A stretch of 64,000 nt of DNA, taken from NCBI GenBank assembly GCA_020186115.1, contig WSYJ01000156.1:310001-374000 (forward strand). The letters run 5' to 3'. Positions 1 to 9,489 of this stretch are shown piece by piece. Position 1 is the stretch's first letter; every line of letters begins with the position of its first letter. A program made the position numbers and the translations under genes. The stretch is from Histomonas meleagridis. Lineage: Eukaryota > Parabasalia > Tritrichomonadida > Dientamoebidae. The notes beneath the pieces are model-generated. The model was not told the origin of the DNA, ran no database searches, and saw nothing but the letters and a program-made list of their open reading frames with translations.

Positions 1-151
1 CGAGAGATGATCCCTCTCCCCGTTTTTTTAAAAGATCTTCTGATACATTGGGAGATTCCTTAAGACAATAGCAAAGATCGCGTGCGAGATCTTGAAGTTT
101 TCGAGCTTGTTCTTCAATTTCTTTTTGATTTTGCTTACATTGTGCTTTATT
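1..151 (-). CDS. Partial or broken reading frame running off the left edge
   Basis: On the minus strand about 50 codons are open from position 151 to the window edge. They read as a charged, helix-prone segment (it includes KEIEEQARKLQDLARDL and ESPNVSEDLLKK) with codon choice like the neighbouring genes. There is no ATG in this stretch. An in-frame TAA lies at 152-154, and beyond it, still in frame, a short open stretch begins with ATG at 205 (MCFCVYAAVLF). It could be a gene interrupted by a premature stop, a 3' exon whose splice site I cannot see, or the tail of a gene with an unrecognised start. The product is not identifiable from so little sequence. Confidence 0.3.
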
Positions 152-429
152 TTATTTTGAATTTCGGTTCAAAAATAAGACCGCAGCATAAACACAAAAA
201 CACATCTTCAAATTATTGATATTTTTATCTTCGAAATAAATTTAAACAACATACATTTGATATCAATTTTTCAATTACTTTGTTTGTGTAACAGTACGTT
301 TATTTACTTTTTTTTTGATAATTTTTAAAATTCTTATTTTGGAAATTTTATATTGAATGCATTTTCATCGTTTTTCATTCAAACAGCAACGAAATTTTAA
401 AGCACAAAATTTAATCCATTGTTCATTAT

Positions 430-1503
430 TTATTGGCATTCTGCTAGAAAAGCGTTCGCGTGTTCTTTCACTGTTTGTGGAGATGATTCGACCAAATTTT
501 CCAAAATCGGTTTCAACTCATATTGTCTCCTGAATGGGTGGATAGACTCCTTATGCTTCTGGAGTAACTCTATTGCGAGGAGTACAACGTTTTGTACCGG
601 GTCGCGTAGCATTCGGATCATTGGTTGGAAAACGTAATTTGATTGATACTGTACAGGGAAGAAGCTCACGAGGGCAGAAATACAATACAAATAAGTTTCA
701 CGTTGAAGGAAGTTCTGTGATTGAGCAAGAGTCTGAAGTTCGACAATCAATTTCGATTTCAGCCATTCAACACCAAAGTGGGAAACAAGTGTAGGAAGAG
801 CTTTAAGAGCAAACTCACGAACTTTGTAGCATTGGTCGGTGAGAAATTGCATGAGGAAAGGGAAAAGGTTCTGATCAAAAAAGTCTGAATTGCATACAAT
901 AGCTAGCCCGAACAAAAGCTCAACAGCGTTGTTGCGGACACGCCACTGAGTATCAGTGAGCATCTTGTGAAGGGAGTTGTAAAGTTGTTCGAACACAAAA
1001 TCGAAGCCAAATTGAATGGTAAGTTGTTTGACATTTAAAGAGGCTGCGACTCGGACATCATCATGACGGTCTGAAAGAAGACGTTCAACAAGTTGAACAA
1101 TTCGAGGAACAACTTTATCTTTATCACCAAAATCAGCTTTGGCATGATCTGCAAGAACAGTGGCAAAGACACGACGAACATCTGCAACAGAGTCGTTTTG
1201 AAGAGCTTCGAATGACTTGAAGAAATCTTCATCGTTTTTAAGTTCCTTGCGAATATCTATGGAATGTTTGATGATAGCTATCCTAACTTTTGGATCTGGG
1301 TCAGAAAGGAAAATTTTATAGCATGAAGGGCATAAGACTATTTGGTTAGCTGCTGCTTCACGAACTTCATGATTAAAATCATTAATTACAAGATTGAAAA
1401 TTTCAGCACGGTTGCCTTCGGGAATAGTGGAGATTTTTGAGATGGCACCAAGACGAGTATTGACATCTTCACTTCCTAATTCTTCTTTAATTCTTTCAAC
1501 CAT
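430..1503 (-). CDS. PP2A scaffold subunit A (PR65)-like HEAT-repeat protein
   Basis: The 357-residue protein is built of roughly nine HEAT repeats. The middle and C-terminal repeats follow PR65, the scaffold on which the catalytic and regulatory subunits of protein phosphatase 2A assemble: the DTQWRVRNNAVE repeat, a CYKVREFALKALPTLVSHFG repeat, DPVQNVVLLAIELLQKH and a final LKPILENLVE helix all have counterparts there. Canonical PR65 has 15 repeats and nearly 600 residues, so this is a short form that apparently lacks several N-terminal repeats; the catalytic-subunit-binding end (C-terminal repeats) is the part kept. The start is the ATG at 1503. A role in serine/threonine dephosphorylation is inferred from family. 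A generic HEAT protein is the alternative. Confidence 0.75.
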   Translation of the reverse strand: MVERIKEELGSEDVNTRLGAISKISTIPEGNRAEIFNLVINDFNHEVREAAANQIVLCPSCYKIFLSDPDPKVRIAIIKHSIDIRKELKNDEDFFKSFEALQNDSVADVRRVFATVLADHAKADFGDKDKVVPRIVQLVERLLSDRHDDVRVAASLNVKQLTIQFGFDFVFEQLYNSLHKMLTDTQWRVRNNAVELLFGLAIVCNSDFFDQNLFPFLMQFLTDQCYKVREFALKALPTLVSHFGVEWLKSKLIVELQTLAQSQNFLQRETYLYCISALVSFFPVQYQSNYVFQPMIRMLRDPVQNVVLLAIELLQKHKESIHPFRRQYELKPILENLVESSPQTVKEHANAFLAECQ

Positions 1504-2209
1504 TTGGTTTTGTCAATTTTTGAAATAAACCGTTCTTGCAGAGTTTAGATAACTTGGGATTTTTGCGTTATCAATTATAAAATTTCGAACAAATAAACTA
1601 GATTTCGTTACAAAATTCAAGTGTAGGTTTATTTGTTATCAATTAATTAATTTGGTTTCTTTTGAATTCTTTTTCAATGAATAAAAAAAATTCATTTTTT
1701 CCTTGTAAACATGCAATTCTTCTTAGCTTAGTTTTCATGAAGATTTGTTACTATATTTGTTCACTCCATAAGAGTTTATCTTAAAACTTAAAAGTTAATT
1801 ACTAGTATAATAAAACTTTTTGAAAAAATGCCGTTTACTACGCACAAAAAGTTAATGCTTGTTAAAAAGAACGATACATTCAGAATTTTGGTCGATTTTT
1901 ATTTGAAAAAGTTATATCGTGTTTTCCTTTTTTAGTAAATAATGGATTATCTTCTATTTTTTAAATTTTTTTTGCACCTTTGTTTTCCAATGGCCAGTTC
2001 GAAATACCAAATTCAATTGAAAGTTATGATTTTTTTTCTCTTCATCTTTCCCAGTGCATAAATATTTATTAAGCTTGTGTCTTGATTAAAAAATTCTTAA
2101 ATTGCCAATGACTTGTGTGATATATTTTGAGCATTTAAAAGCGTATACACAGTTTGATTTGGTGGACTTGCTGATGATAAAAAACGAATTTGTTCTAAAA
2201 ATCTTTTAT
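1504..2209. other. Intergenic, AT-rich, nothing recognised
   Basis: This 0.7-kb spacer separates two minus-strand genes. It is very AT-rich with short A and T runs. I see no open frame of useful length, no tRNA-like element and no clear repeat. Confidence 0.5.
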
Positions 2210-2707
2210 TCAAGAACATGAGTATGTTTTCGAGTTAAGTACAAGTGATATAACCATACCATAGATACCTAAAACTTCACCAAAAATAAGGACAAGAGTC
2301 ATACCAACGAAAAGACCTGGTTGTTTTGCAAATGAAATAATTCCAATTTGTCCCGAAATACCAATTGTGAGACCTGCTGCAAGACCTGTAAATCCTACGC
2401 ATATGCCTCCACTAAAGTGTGCAAATGCTTTGCCAATGTGATAGCCGGTAGCAACAATTGAATCAAGAACTACAATAGCAAAAACAAGACCATAAATTCC
2501 TATGATACCGGCCATAATTGGAGCAATCAAACCACGAACAATTACTGATTTGTTAATAAGAGAGGCACTTGCTAAACCAATACCACATTTAGCTGTTCCA
2601 ATAGCACTTCCAGCGCAAGCAAGGACAACACCAATGCATATTCCAGCAAACCCGAAGAAAGGTGTCCATGCTGGGCAAAATGGATCATCAAGCGGCAGCG
2701 AAGACAT
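2210..2707 (-). CDS. V-type ATPase proteolipid subunit c
   Basis: The 165-residue protein has four hydrophobic helices in the tandem two-hairpin arrangement of the 16-kDa V-ATPase proteolipid, which forms the rotating proton-carrying ring in the membrane of acidic organelles. Glycine-rich helix 1 (CAGSAIGTAKCGIGLA), the IIGIYGLVFAIV helix 2 and the helix 4 motif LIFGEVLGIYGMVISLVL are typical, and the proton-carrying glutamate is present at residue 144. The length fits the family. The ATG at 2707 (MSSLPLDDPF) is chosen; a longer frame to 2749 would need a TTG start and adds a non-conserved leader. It could be subunit c or a c' paralogue; the proteolipid assignment itself is secure. Confidence 0.93.
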   Translation of the reverse strand: MSSLPLDDPFCPAWTPFFGFAGICIGVVLACAGSAIGTAKCGIGLASASLINKSVIVRGLIAPIMAGIIGIYGLVFAIVVLDSIVATGYHIGKAFAHFSGGICVGFTGLAAGLTIGISGQIGIISFAKQPGLFVGMTLVLIFGEVLGIYGMVISLVLNSKTYSCS

Positions 2708-2845
2708 TTGGTTCTTTTGGTTAAATTTAATTAAAACAAACCAAGTCAAAACCAGTCACTTTTTTATTGTTCACATTCAATTAAAATGAAAAAAATCCAG
2801 GTGCTGGAAATCGAACACGTGGCTGCCGATACAATTTAAGTCTTT

Positions 2846-2850
2846 TCATT
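2846..2850 (+). promoter_or_regulatory. Initiator-like TCATT
   Basis: TCATT lies with its A 22 nt before the ATG at 2870. It matches the trichomonad initiator consensus TCA(+1)Y(T/A). Support is motif and position only. Confidence 0.35.
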
Positions 2851-2869
2851 AATTTTTAATTTTATCTTA

Positions 2870-4438
2870 ATGACTGAAAATGTTATAAAAATATTAACTG
2901 AATCAAAGGAACATTGGGATGAAATTAACTCGCCTGAATTACTTATAAAAATTTTTCCAAATGATGTTTCTCTTGATATGAATCAAGCAAATTCAGAAAT
3001 AAAAAATAAATTACTTGACGAAATTAAACAGTTACAAGAACGTTTTCATGATGGAATTCCAAAAGAAGAAGGAATTAAACTTATTAACTTATATATCGAT
3101 TCATTCAACACTTTATGTCAATCAAGCAAACTTATCAGCAATTCAACCAACATTTTATCCAACAACCTTGTTGTAATTACTGATCCTTTACCTGTTCTGC
3201 AAACCTCAATTGATCAATTAAAATCTCTACCAGATTTAGATTCCATGATTTCACAACTCAAATCTGATGTTCAAAATGAACTATCCAAGAACAAGAAAGT
3301 TTCTCAACTTACAGAAACTCTTAATCAACTCAAACGTGAATGTGATGAACAAGTTGAAATTGCCACACGTTCAGCACAATCACAAGCACTTGTTGACTAC
3401 GAATTCTCTCTTTCCAAATATAAAGAAGAGTTACTTGATAGTCAACTATCTCTTAAATCAGTGGAAACTTCAATCGCATCGTTGACTGAGCAACGTAATT
3501 GCGTCATTGAAATTCTCCATCAAAAAGAATCTGAAGTCGATACAGCCATTTCAATGAGAAATGATCGTCTCGAAGCATATGAAAACGAACTTCAAGAAGC
3601 CGAATTCCAACTTGAAGAAGCCAAGCGAAAACTTCTTGAAAGTAACCAACAAAAAATATCATTAAAGGATCTTCAACGGAAACTTGATGATGAAAATAAA
3701 AAACTTTCTGAGATCTCTTTAAAGGAAAATGAATACATTAAAATGATTGACAACAAAAACGAAGAAATATCGAAACTTAAAGAAAAAATTTCATTATTAA
3801 AACACGAAGTAGAAACATATACGCAAACACTTGAACAACTTCCATCAATAAATGAGTGGGAAAACGCTAAAATAAAACTTGAGCATGTAAGAACTTCATT
3901 TAATACTGAATCCGAGAAGAATAATCTTCAGAAGACATATTCAATGAATCTTAAGCAATTTGAGAAACTAAAAGAGAAGAAGAAAGAACTTGAATTAAAT
4001 AATAAAAATATAAAAGAAAAAATCGAAAAAGAAAAATATGAAATTAATAATTTTATTGATGAAAATAATTTTGAAAATTGTTCGGAATTAATATCAATGT
4101 TAACAAAGCAAAAGAAAAGTTTAAAACAAAAATGTGACGCAATCGAATATCAAATATCACAAATGATTACAAATACATCGATCCAAAGAAAGGAAAAAGA
4201 AAATTTCGAAAAAGAACTATCGAATTTAAAGAGACAAATTTCGACGTTTGCTATGAAAGATCCTGAATCATTAAAATACGAAATATTAGATGAAAATGAT
4301 GGCGAAAGTAAAAGAAAGAGAAATATAACAAAAAGAATACAAAAAACTTGTGAAAAAAATAGAATTGTTAGATTGGTATCAATCGTATATATAGTGTTGT
4401 TGGATGTGTTTTTGGTGTTGAAATTTGTTAGAAAATAG
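2870..4438 (+). CDS. Tail-anchored coiled-coil protein, CASP-like golgin
   Basis: The 522-residue protein is almost entirely alpha-helical coiled coil from about residue 100 to 480, followed by a single hydrophobic segment (IVRLVSIVYIVLLDVFLVL, about residues 498-516) and a short basic end. This is the layout of tail-anchored golgins. The N-terminal 60 residues (SKEHWDEINSPELL, then a helical segment around LLDEIKQLQERFHDGIPKEE) recall the start of CASP/CUX1-type golgins, which sit on the Golgi membrane by a C-terminal anchor and tether retrograde vesicles. The CASP link is by layout and weak sequence similarity. Other tail-anchored coiled-coil proteins, including SNARE-like tethers, remain possible. 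The stop is TAG, with TAAA in the following 20 nt. Confidence 0.6.
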   Translation: MTENVIKILTESKEHWDEINSPELLIKIFPNDVSLDMNQANSEIKNKLLDEIKQLQERFHDGIPKEEGIKLINLYIDSFNTLCQSSKLISNSTNILSNNLVVITDPLPVLQTSIDQLKSLPDLDSMISQLKSDVQNELSKNKKVSQLTETLNQLKRECDEQVEIATRSAQSQALVDYEFSLSKYKEELLDSQLSLKSVETSIASLTEQRNCVIEILHQKESEVDTAISMRNDRLEAYENELQEAEFQLEEAKRKLLESNQQKISLKDLQRKLDDENKKLSEISLKENEYIKMIDNKNEEISKLKEKISLLKHEVETYTQTLEQLPSINEWENAKIKLEHVRTSFNTESEKNNLQKTYSMNLKQFEKLKEKKKELELNNKNIKEKIEKEKYEINNFIDENNFENCSELISMLTKQKKSLKQKCDAIEYQISQMITNTSIQRKEKENFEKELSNLKRQISTFAMKDPESLKYEILDENDGESKRKRNITKRIQKTCEKNRIVRLVSIVYIVLLDVFLVLKFVRK

Positions 4439-4730
4439 AATTTATTTTGTAAATAATTTTTTGTATTTATGTTTTTAATGAAAAACTAAAAATTTTTCTC
4501 GAAATTCAAAATCTAAAGGTGCAACATTTCCCATAAAAACTCAAATCTTTGTTGAATCCCTTGTTTCTCAGTATGTCAGTTTAAAAATAAACTATACAAT
4601 CAGAAAATTTTGAAAAATTTGTTTCGAAACATTTTAGTCTTTATGATGTTCAACTTTTAGTTTAGAAGATTATTTTTATGAATAAAAAGTAATTTAATTA
4701 GAACAGTTTGAATAATATACCCAAATTGTT

Positions 4731-6638
4731 CTATTTGTTGTTTCTATTCAGCGGCGGCAAACGTTCTTTTGTTTGCTTGTTAGTTTTCTGTTTTGTTTTG
4801 ATTTTATTATTGATAAAGTTTATTTTATCTATCAATTGATTTATTGTATTTAAATCCTTTTCTTCCATTTCAATATTTTGTTCAATTTCTTCATAAAACA
4901 ATGTGTCATTTTGTATTTGGTTTTTATAAGTTTGCTTCATTTTATCCAAACATTGTTCGTATCTTAATTCAAATTCTTTTTGTATAAATTTTTGTAAAAG
5001 ATTTGAAAACTGTTGAATTATTTCGTTTCGGGTTTCGTTTAATGAAATGTTACAAAACACTTCCAATTTTTTAAATATGACTTCGATATATTCATCGAAA
5101 ACATTTTCATTTTCTAAATCCATTAAATTTACTTCATTTTTACAATCAAAAATTTTATTTTGTGAAATACTTTGAACAAAATCACAAAAATTTATTTTTA
5201 TTTCGTTTTCATTTTTTATTTCTTCAAATGTTTTAACAATTATTTCCTTAATAACATTAAAAGAATTAAATAAATCATTTTTTATTTTACCAAACAAAGA
5301 AATCAAATTTATTTCATTTTGTAAAATTTGCTTTTGTATTAATTTTAAATGTTTAATTTCAAATTTTGGATTTATATTATCAACTTCGGAATTATTTAAA
5401 TTTGTAATTATTTGATAATTCATTTTAGTTGTAATTAATTGGTTTTGAAGAAAAATATTTTCTTTTTGTGTTTGCGTTTTAGTTTTGTTTAAATATTCAT
5501 TATAAATGTTTTGGTGTTCTTCGAAAATTTTATTAATTTCATTTCTTTGTTCGTTTTTTAATAATTTTAATTTTTTTGTGTTTTCTTTTCGAATGTTTTC
5601 TTTTTTAATTTCTATTTGTGTTTTGACTTTATATATTTCATTGATTATTTCAAATAAATTATTCGATTTTTCATTTATTTCTTTTATGTATTTTTCGGTA
5701 TTTAATTTTATGTTTTGACAAATTTTTTCATTTCGAATTAAAATTTCTTCAAAAATTTCTTTTTGGATTTTATTGCTTTTACTTTTATTTATTTTCATGT
5801 TTTTATTTTTCATTAAATTTATTTTTTCTTTTAATTTTTCGTTTTCTTCTTCAATAGTTTGTTTTTGATTTTCATTTGTTATTTCATTTTTAATAAAATT
5901 AAGTTGCTCATCATATTTTAATTTCATATTTGTCATATGATCCCTTATGTTTGCAATTCGATTTTGAACAGTAATAATGTTTGATTGAAGATATTCTTTT
6001 TGTTTGTCAAAAAGCTCAATCCCATAACGGCTGTCACTTTTGGAGACCGTTTCTTTTGACGAAGCAAAAAAATGAAATTGGTTTTCTTTTTCCATTTTGA
6101 TTTGCTGTTTAAGCGATTTTATTTCTTGCTGCATATAATGGATCCTTTGTTTGTTCATTTCATCAAATTGACTTTGAGAATTACCAATATCAACTTTTTG
6201 TTGATTTTGAATTCGTTCCTTGATTTTTTCGATGGATTCATTATATGCCTTTTGCCGTTGGTTGATCTGAGTTTTGTAACGATGTTTAATATTTTGAAAA
6301 TCTTCACAAAATTTGACTTCGTTTTGATCTATTTGCTGAATCATTTGGGAACACGTCGATTTTAATTTATTGATTTTATTGGTATAATGTTGAAGAATAT
6401 TATTTTTCTTTTTATTGATTTTGTTAACAATATTTTCTGCATTATCATTTTGAACACACTGATCCATGTTAATAACTTGTGTAAATTTTTTGGTGAGTGC
6501 ATCAAATTTATTTGTAATTTGTTGCAAATTTTGATCTTTTAAATTTGAATTTACTTGTAAAGGAATCAATTTTATTTGATCAACAAACTCCGTATAAATT
6601 GCTTGCAACTCATGAACGAAGTCTGATTCTTTTTGCAT
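4731..6638 (-). CDS. Coiled-coil protein of unknown function
   Basis: The 635-residue protein is rich in Lys, Glu, Asn, Gln and Ile and has long heptad-containing stretches across nearly its whole length (roughly residues 70-420 and 480-620). It has no signal peptide, no transmembrane segment and no catalytic motif that I recognise. It ends in a basic, Pro-containing tail (ERLPPLNRNNK). The ATG at 6638 opens the frame with MQKESDFVHELQAIYTEF. Very high A content on the coding strand fits a real low-GC gene. Cytoskeletal coiled-coil proteins are numerous in parabasalids, so a cytoskeletal role is a reasonable guess only. It runs convergently with the golgin-like gene, with a 292-nt gap. Confidence 0.6.
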   Translation of the reverse strand: MQKESDFVHELQAIYTEFVDQIKLIPLQVNSNLKDQNLQQITNKFDALTKKFTQVINMDQCVQNDNAENIVNKINKKKNNILQHYTNKINKLKSTCSQMIQQIDQNEVKFCEDFQNIKHRYKTQINQRQKAYNESIEKIKERIQNQQKVDIGNSQSQFDEMNKQRIHYMQQEIKSLKQQIKMEKENQFHFFASSKETVSKSDSRYGIELFDKQKEYLQSNIITVQNRIANIRDHMTNMKLKYDEQLNFIKNEITNENQKQTIEEENEKLKEKINLMKNKNMKINKSKSNKIQKEIFEEILIRNEKICQNIKLNTEKYIKEINEKSNNLFEIINEIYKVKTQIEIKKENIRKENTKKLKLLKNEQRNEINKIFEEHQNIYNEYLNKTKTQTQKENIFLQNQLITTKMNYQIITNLNNSEVDNINPKFEIKHLKLIQKQILQNEINLISLFGKIKNDLFNSFNVIKEIIVKTFEEIKNENEIKINFCDFVQSISQNKIFDCKNEVNLMDLENENVFDEYIEVIFKKLEVFCNISLNETRNEIIQQFSNLLQKFIQKEFELRYEQCLDKMKQTYKNQIQNDTLFYEEIEQNIEMEEKDLNTINQLIDKINFINNKIKTKQKTNKQTKERLPPLNRNNK

Positions 6639-6922
6639 ATCATCCTCTTTTAAATAGAGTTTTTGCTATAAAATGCGAAGGATTATATAAAGTATTTAAA
6701 AAGTCGGTTATTTCATAAACGAGCATAAATAGCACATGCAATATGGCAATGAAATCTAAAATATTAATATAATTTAAAAAGCATAACTTCAGTTTTGCAT
6801 TGTATTTAGGTATTTTAAAAAAATTTCTCTTCAGGTGTTAATATCATTTGAATTAGATCTAATTTGAAAAAATAAAGATTTTAATCTTAGTGGATTTGAT
6901 ACTTTTTTTCTTTATCAGTACT

Positions 6923-6959
<37 letters not shown>

Positions 6960-7214
6960 ATTTTTTGACATAGTTAACGTTAAATGAAGCAATTTGGATA
7001 TCAATATAATTTTTTTTTGAGTGCTATCATATATGATTTGTAAGAGACGTGTTTGAGTCATTTATTCATTATATTTAGTACTTGCTATAAATTCAGATAT
7101 ATTTATCTAACAGCAGCTACAAAAAAATAATAAACAAATTGCTAAAAATCATATCAAAAAGGAAATTTGTAATCACGAATTTCAATTTAAATATTAATCA
7201 ACATTTTATTTTGA
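6639..7214. other. Intergenic, AT-rich, with a dinucleotide repeat
   Basis: This spacer between two minus-strand genes carries the (AT)16 tract listed separately. Otherwise it is low-complexity A/T sequence with no coding frame, tRNA or clear inverted repeat. Confidence 0.5.
6925..6956. repeat. (AT)16 microsatellite
   Basis: An uninterrupted run of 16 AT dinucleotides in the spacer upstream of the 635-residue coiled-coil gene. Confidence 0.97.
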
Positions 7215-8330
7215 TTAGTTGAAATATTTTATATGCACAATCTGTGTTCCCTCTTCTTCATATTCCGCCTTACTGATCATTAATTGTGGGAATGCATCCA
7301 TTGATCCAAATACAGATCCTCCAATCCAAACAGAATTCTTTCTTTCTGGCGTTGCAAATACTCTGACTTTCATTGAAGGTGTAGCAAGTGCTATAATTTC
7401 CTTTTCCATTCTTTCTGGAAGTCCTTTAAACATTGATGTTCCTCCACTTAGAACAATATTTGAATACATTTCTTTTCTTACATCCATATCACATCTATCA
7501 AGTGACGTATGAATCATTTGATGAACGCCATTAGATTGTGAGTTTGCAATGGATGGGGTAAAAAGTGCTTCAGGACAACGAATTGCTTCTGTTCCATATG
7601 TAACTGTTCCATCAGGAAGACGATAGGATTCCCTGGGTGATTTCACTTTCTCGGCTTTTTGAATGTCGGTTTGGAAATCGTATGAAACAGAACAAATGTG
7701 TTCTTTCATTGAACGAATTGCAGATGGTTTAAGAATAGATTCATCACATCCATTATTAATAAGCATCTGGCGAAGGAGATTTGTAAGATCAAAGCCAGAA
7801 ATGGAATTATGAAGAATGGCATGAGGAAGAGGAAATGATTCATAGATTGGTACTGAATAACTATAACCTTCTCCAGCATCCCAAACAATTCCCGTGGTTT
7901 TGCCAAGACTAAAAAGTGTGAAAACTGCTTGAACACCAACATAAAATCCCCTGACATTAAATGTTTCAAACATAATTTGTATCATTTTTTCTCGATTTGT
8001 GCGTGGACTAAGTGGCTTTTCGGAAAGAATAACAGAGTGTTCTTCAGGATCTGTGATAAGTTCATCATAAAAACAATGATGCCAAAGTTTGACCATATCA
8101 TCCCAATTTATAACGCTTTCATTTTCAACAGGATGACATAGGTTAAGAAGATCGGATTTATTAAGTGCTTCAGTTCCGACAAAAAAATCCTTATTTTGCC
8201 CACCAATCATTTGTTGCGTTGATTTTGGAATTCCAACAACTGATGGGAAAATTGTTTTAGGTGCTTCTTTATTTGCAAATCCTGCCTTCGTAAAACCTAT
8301 TCCATTATCAATAACAATTGGAACATCCAT
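7215..8330 (-). CDS. Actin-related protein (divergent)
   Basis: The 371-residue protein spans the whole actin fold. Phosphate loop 1 reads DNGIGFTKAGF (actin DNGSGMCKAGF), phosphate loop 2 reads DAGEGYSYSVPIYE (actin DSGDGVTHAVPIYE) and the adenosine loop reads LSGGTSMFKGLPER. The SVWIGGSVFGSMDAF and C-terminal IVHIKYFN segments match actin subdomain 1. ATP binding is therefore probably kept, with Asp to Glu in loop 2. Divergence across the DNase I loop and subdomain 2 region, and loss of the usual KCF end, place it among actin-related proteins and not conventional actin. I cannot assign a numbered Arp subfamily. It is divergently paired with LST8 across 51 bp. Confidence 0.88.
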   Translation of the reverse strand: MDVPIVIDNGIGFTKAGFANKEAPKTIFPSVVGIPKSTQQMIGGQNKDFFVGTEALNKSDLLNLCHPVENESVINWDDMVKLWHHCFYDELITDPEEHSVILSEKPLSPRTNREKMIQIMFETFNVRGFYVGVQAVFTLFSLGKTTGIVWDAGEGYSYSVPIYESFPLPHAILHNSISGFDLTNLLRQMLINNGCDESILKPSAIRSMKEHICSVSYDFQTDIQKAEKVKSPRESYRLPDGTVTYGTEAIRCPEALFTPSIANSQSNGVHQMIHTSLDRCDMDVRKEMYSNIVLSGGTSMFKGLPERMEKEIIALATPSMKVRVFATPERKNSVWIGGSVFGSMDAFPQLMISKAEYEEEGTQIVHIKYFN

Positions 8331-8381
8331 CTAACGTTTAAAACCGCTTTAAATAAAACATAGAAAACGCAAAAATTTGAA
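8331..8381. promoter_or_regulatory. 51-bp bidirectional promoter region
   Basis: The starts of the actin-related gene (minus) and LST8 (plus) are separated by only 51 bp, so both promoters must lie here or inside the opposite gene. The spacer holds AACGTTTAAAACCGC followed by A-rich sequence. No TCAT(T/A) initiator is evident. Confidence 0.55.
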
Positions 8382-9287
8382 ATGAGGCGCTCGGATTCTC
8401 CTCTTCTTTTAGCAGCATCTTATGATTTGCAAATCCATGTTCTTGATACCTTAACGGGTAGTTACCTTCGAAGTTTTGATATATCGAATTCTCAAGCAAA
8501 TAGAATAATTACAGACGATAATAATTTCTTTGTTGCAACATATTCATACATATTTGAATATGACATAAATTCGAATGAGGGGAAACAGTCATTTTGTTCT
8601 GTTGCTCATGAAAGTAATGTAACAGATCTTTGCCTATCCGAACTTAATCTTTTTAGTTGTGGCGAAGACAAAACAATCAAAATTTGGGATAGAAAAACCA
8701 TACGCTCACAGAAAATAGTGACTGGTACAGAACCATTAAATACAATGGTTGTTCTTTCGGATGGAAATCATGTTATAACAGGAAGTGAATTAGGAAATAT
8801 TAGTCTATGGGACATACGAAACTCGAAAGAAATCTTAAAGAAAAGTGCAAGTAATTCTCCTGTTCGGTCAATTTCATTATCATCAAATAATGAATTTTTT
8901 ATTGCATCTTATATGAACGGTATCACACTTAGATACGATATTAAAGACTCTGAGTTCACAGAATACTATAAATTACAAGCATTTAGTGATGTTCAATTAA
9001 GATGTGCAATTTCACCAGATTGCGAATATTTCGCTACATCTGGCTCAAACGGTATGATAAAGATATACAATGCTCAGAATGGTGATCTAAGGCAAAATCT
9101 TGTTGCATGCGAAACTGATGAATGGGTTTGGGATATTGCCTTCACACCTGATTCATCAAAGCTTTGCTCAGGTGATGGTGAAGGGTTTTGTCGTATATGG
9201 GATTATGAAGCTGGAAGATTGATATCAACTTTTCAGCAACTGCCGAAAACCGTGTCTGCAATTGCAATCAAAGGAAGAAAAAATTAG
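8382..9287 (+). CDS. LST8-like WD40 protein (TOR complex subunit)
   Basis: The 301-residue protein is a seven-bladed WD40 propeller with no extra domain, the size and shape of LST8/GbetaL, which binds the kinase domain of TOR in both TOR complexes. Blade order and local sequence follow LST8: an opening LLLAASYDLQIHVLD blade, SCGEDKTIKIWDRKT, ITGSELGNISLWDIRNS, LRCAISPDCEYFATSGSNG, and the characteristic penultimate blade EWVWDIAFTPDSSKLCSGDG ending in CRIWDYEAGR. The last repeat closes with TVSAIAI, as LST8 does with AVVCLAF. The ATG at 8382 is the first in frame. TOR signalling is inferred from family; no TOR kinase is in the window. Confidence 0.82.
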   Translation: MRRSDSPLLLAASYDLQIHVLDTLTGSYLRSFDISNSQANRIITDDNNFFVATYSYIFEYDINSNEGKQSFCSVAHESNVTDLCLSELNLFSCGEDKTIKIWDRKTIRSQKIVTGTEPLNTMVVLSDGNHVITGSELGNISLWDIRNSKEILKKSASNSPVRSISLSSNNEFFIASYMNGITLRYDIKDSEFTEYYKLQAFSDVQLRCAISPDCEYFATSGSNGMIKIYNAQNGDLRQNLVACETDEWVWDIAFTPDSSKLCSGDGEGFCRIWDYEAGRLISTFQQLPKTVSAIAIKGRKN

Positions 9288-9489
9288 ATATTATGAAAAT
9301 TGGTTATTTCTTTATAAACAAATTTAATAAAAAAATAATAATTTTTTGTTCATAACGTATGACATATTTTATTTCTTTTTAAAAGTTGTGTTTTTCATGT
9401 CATTAATTCATTTTTATCAAAAAGTGGAGCAAAATTCCAATTTAAGCCTTAAATTAACGGTCGAGGCCATTCTTTGGTCAAAATCATAA

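Noticed and set aside
573-794. Plus-strand frame antisense to the PP2A scaffold gene.
   Set aside because: It is a shadow of a gene with clear HEAT repeats.
2790-2845. tRNA-like 3' half on the minus strand (GTTCGATTTCC followed by a T7 run, TAA-like loop).
   Set aside because: The putative T stem does not pair, no 5' acceptor matching CACCTGG exists upstream, and the anticodon stem fails. At most a tRNA relic.
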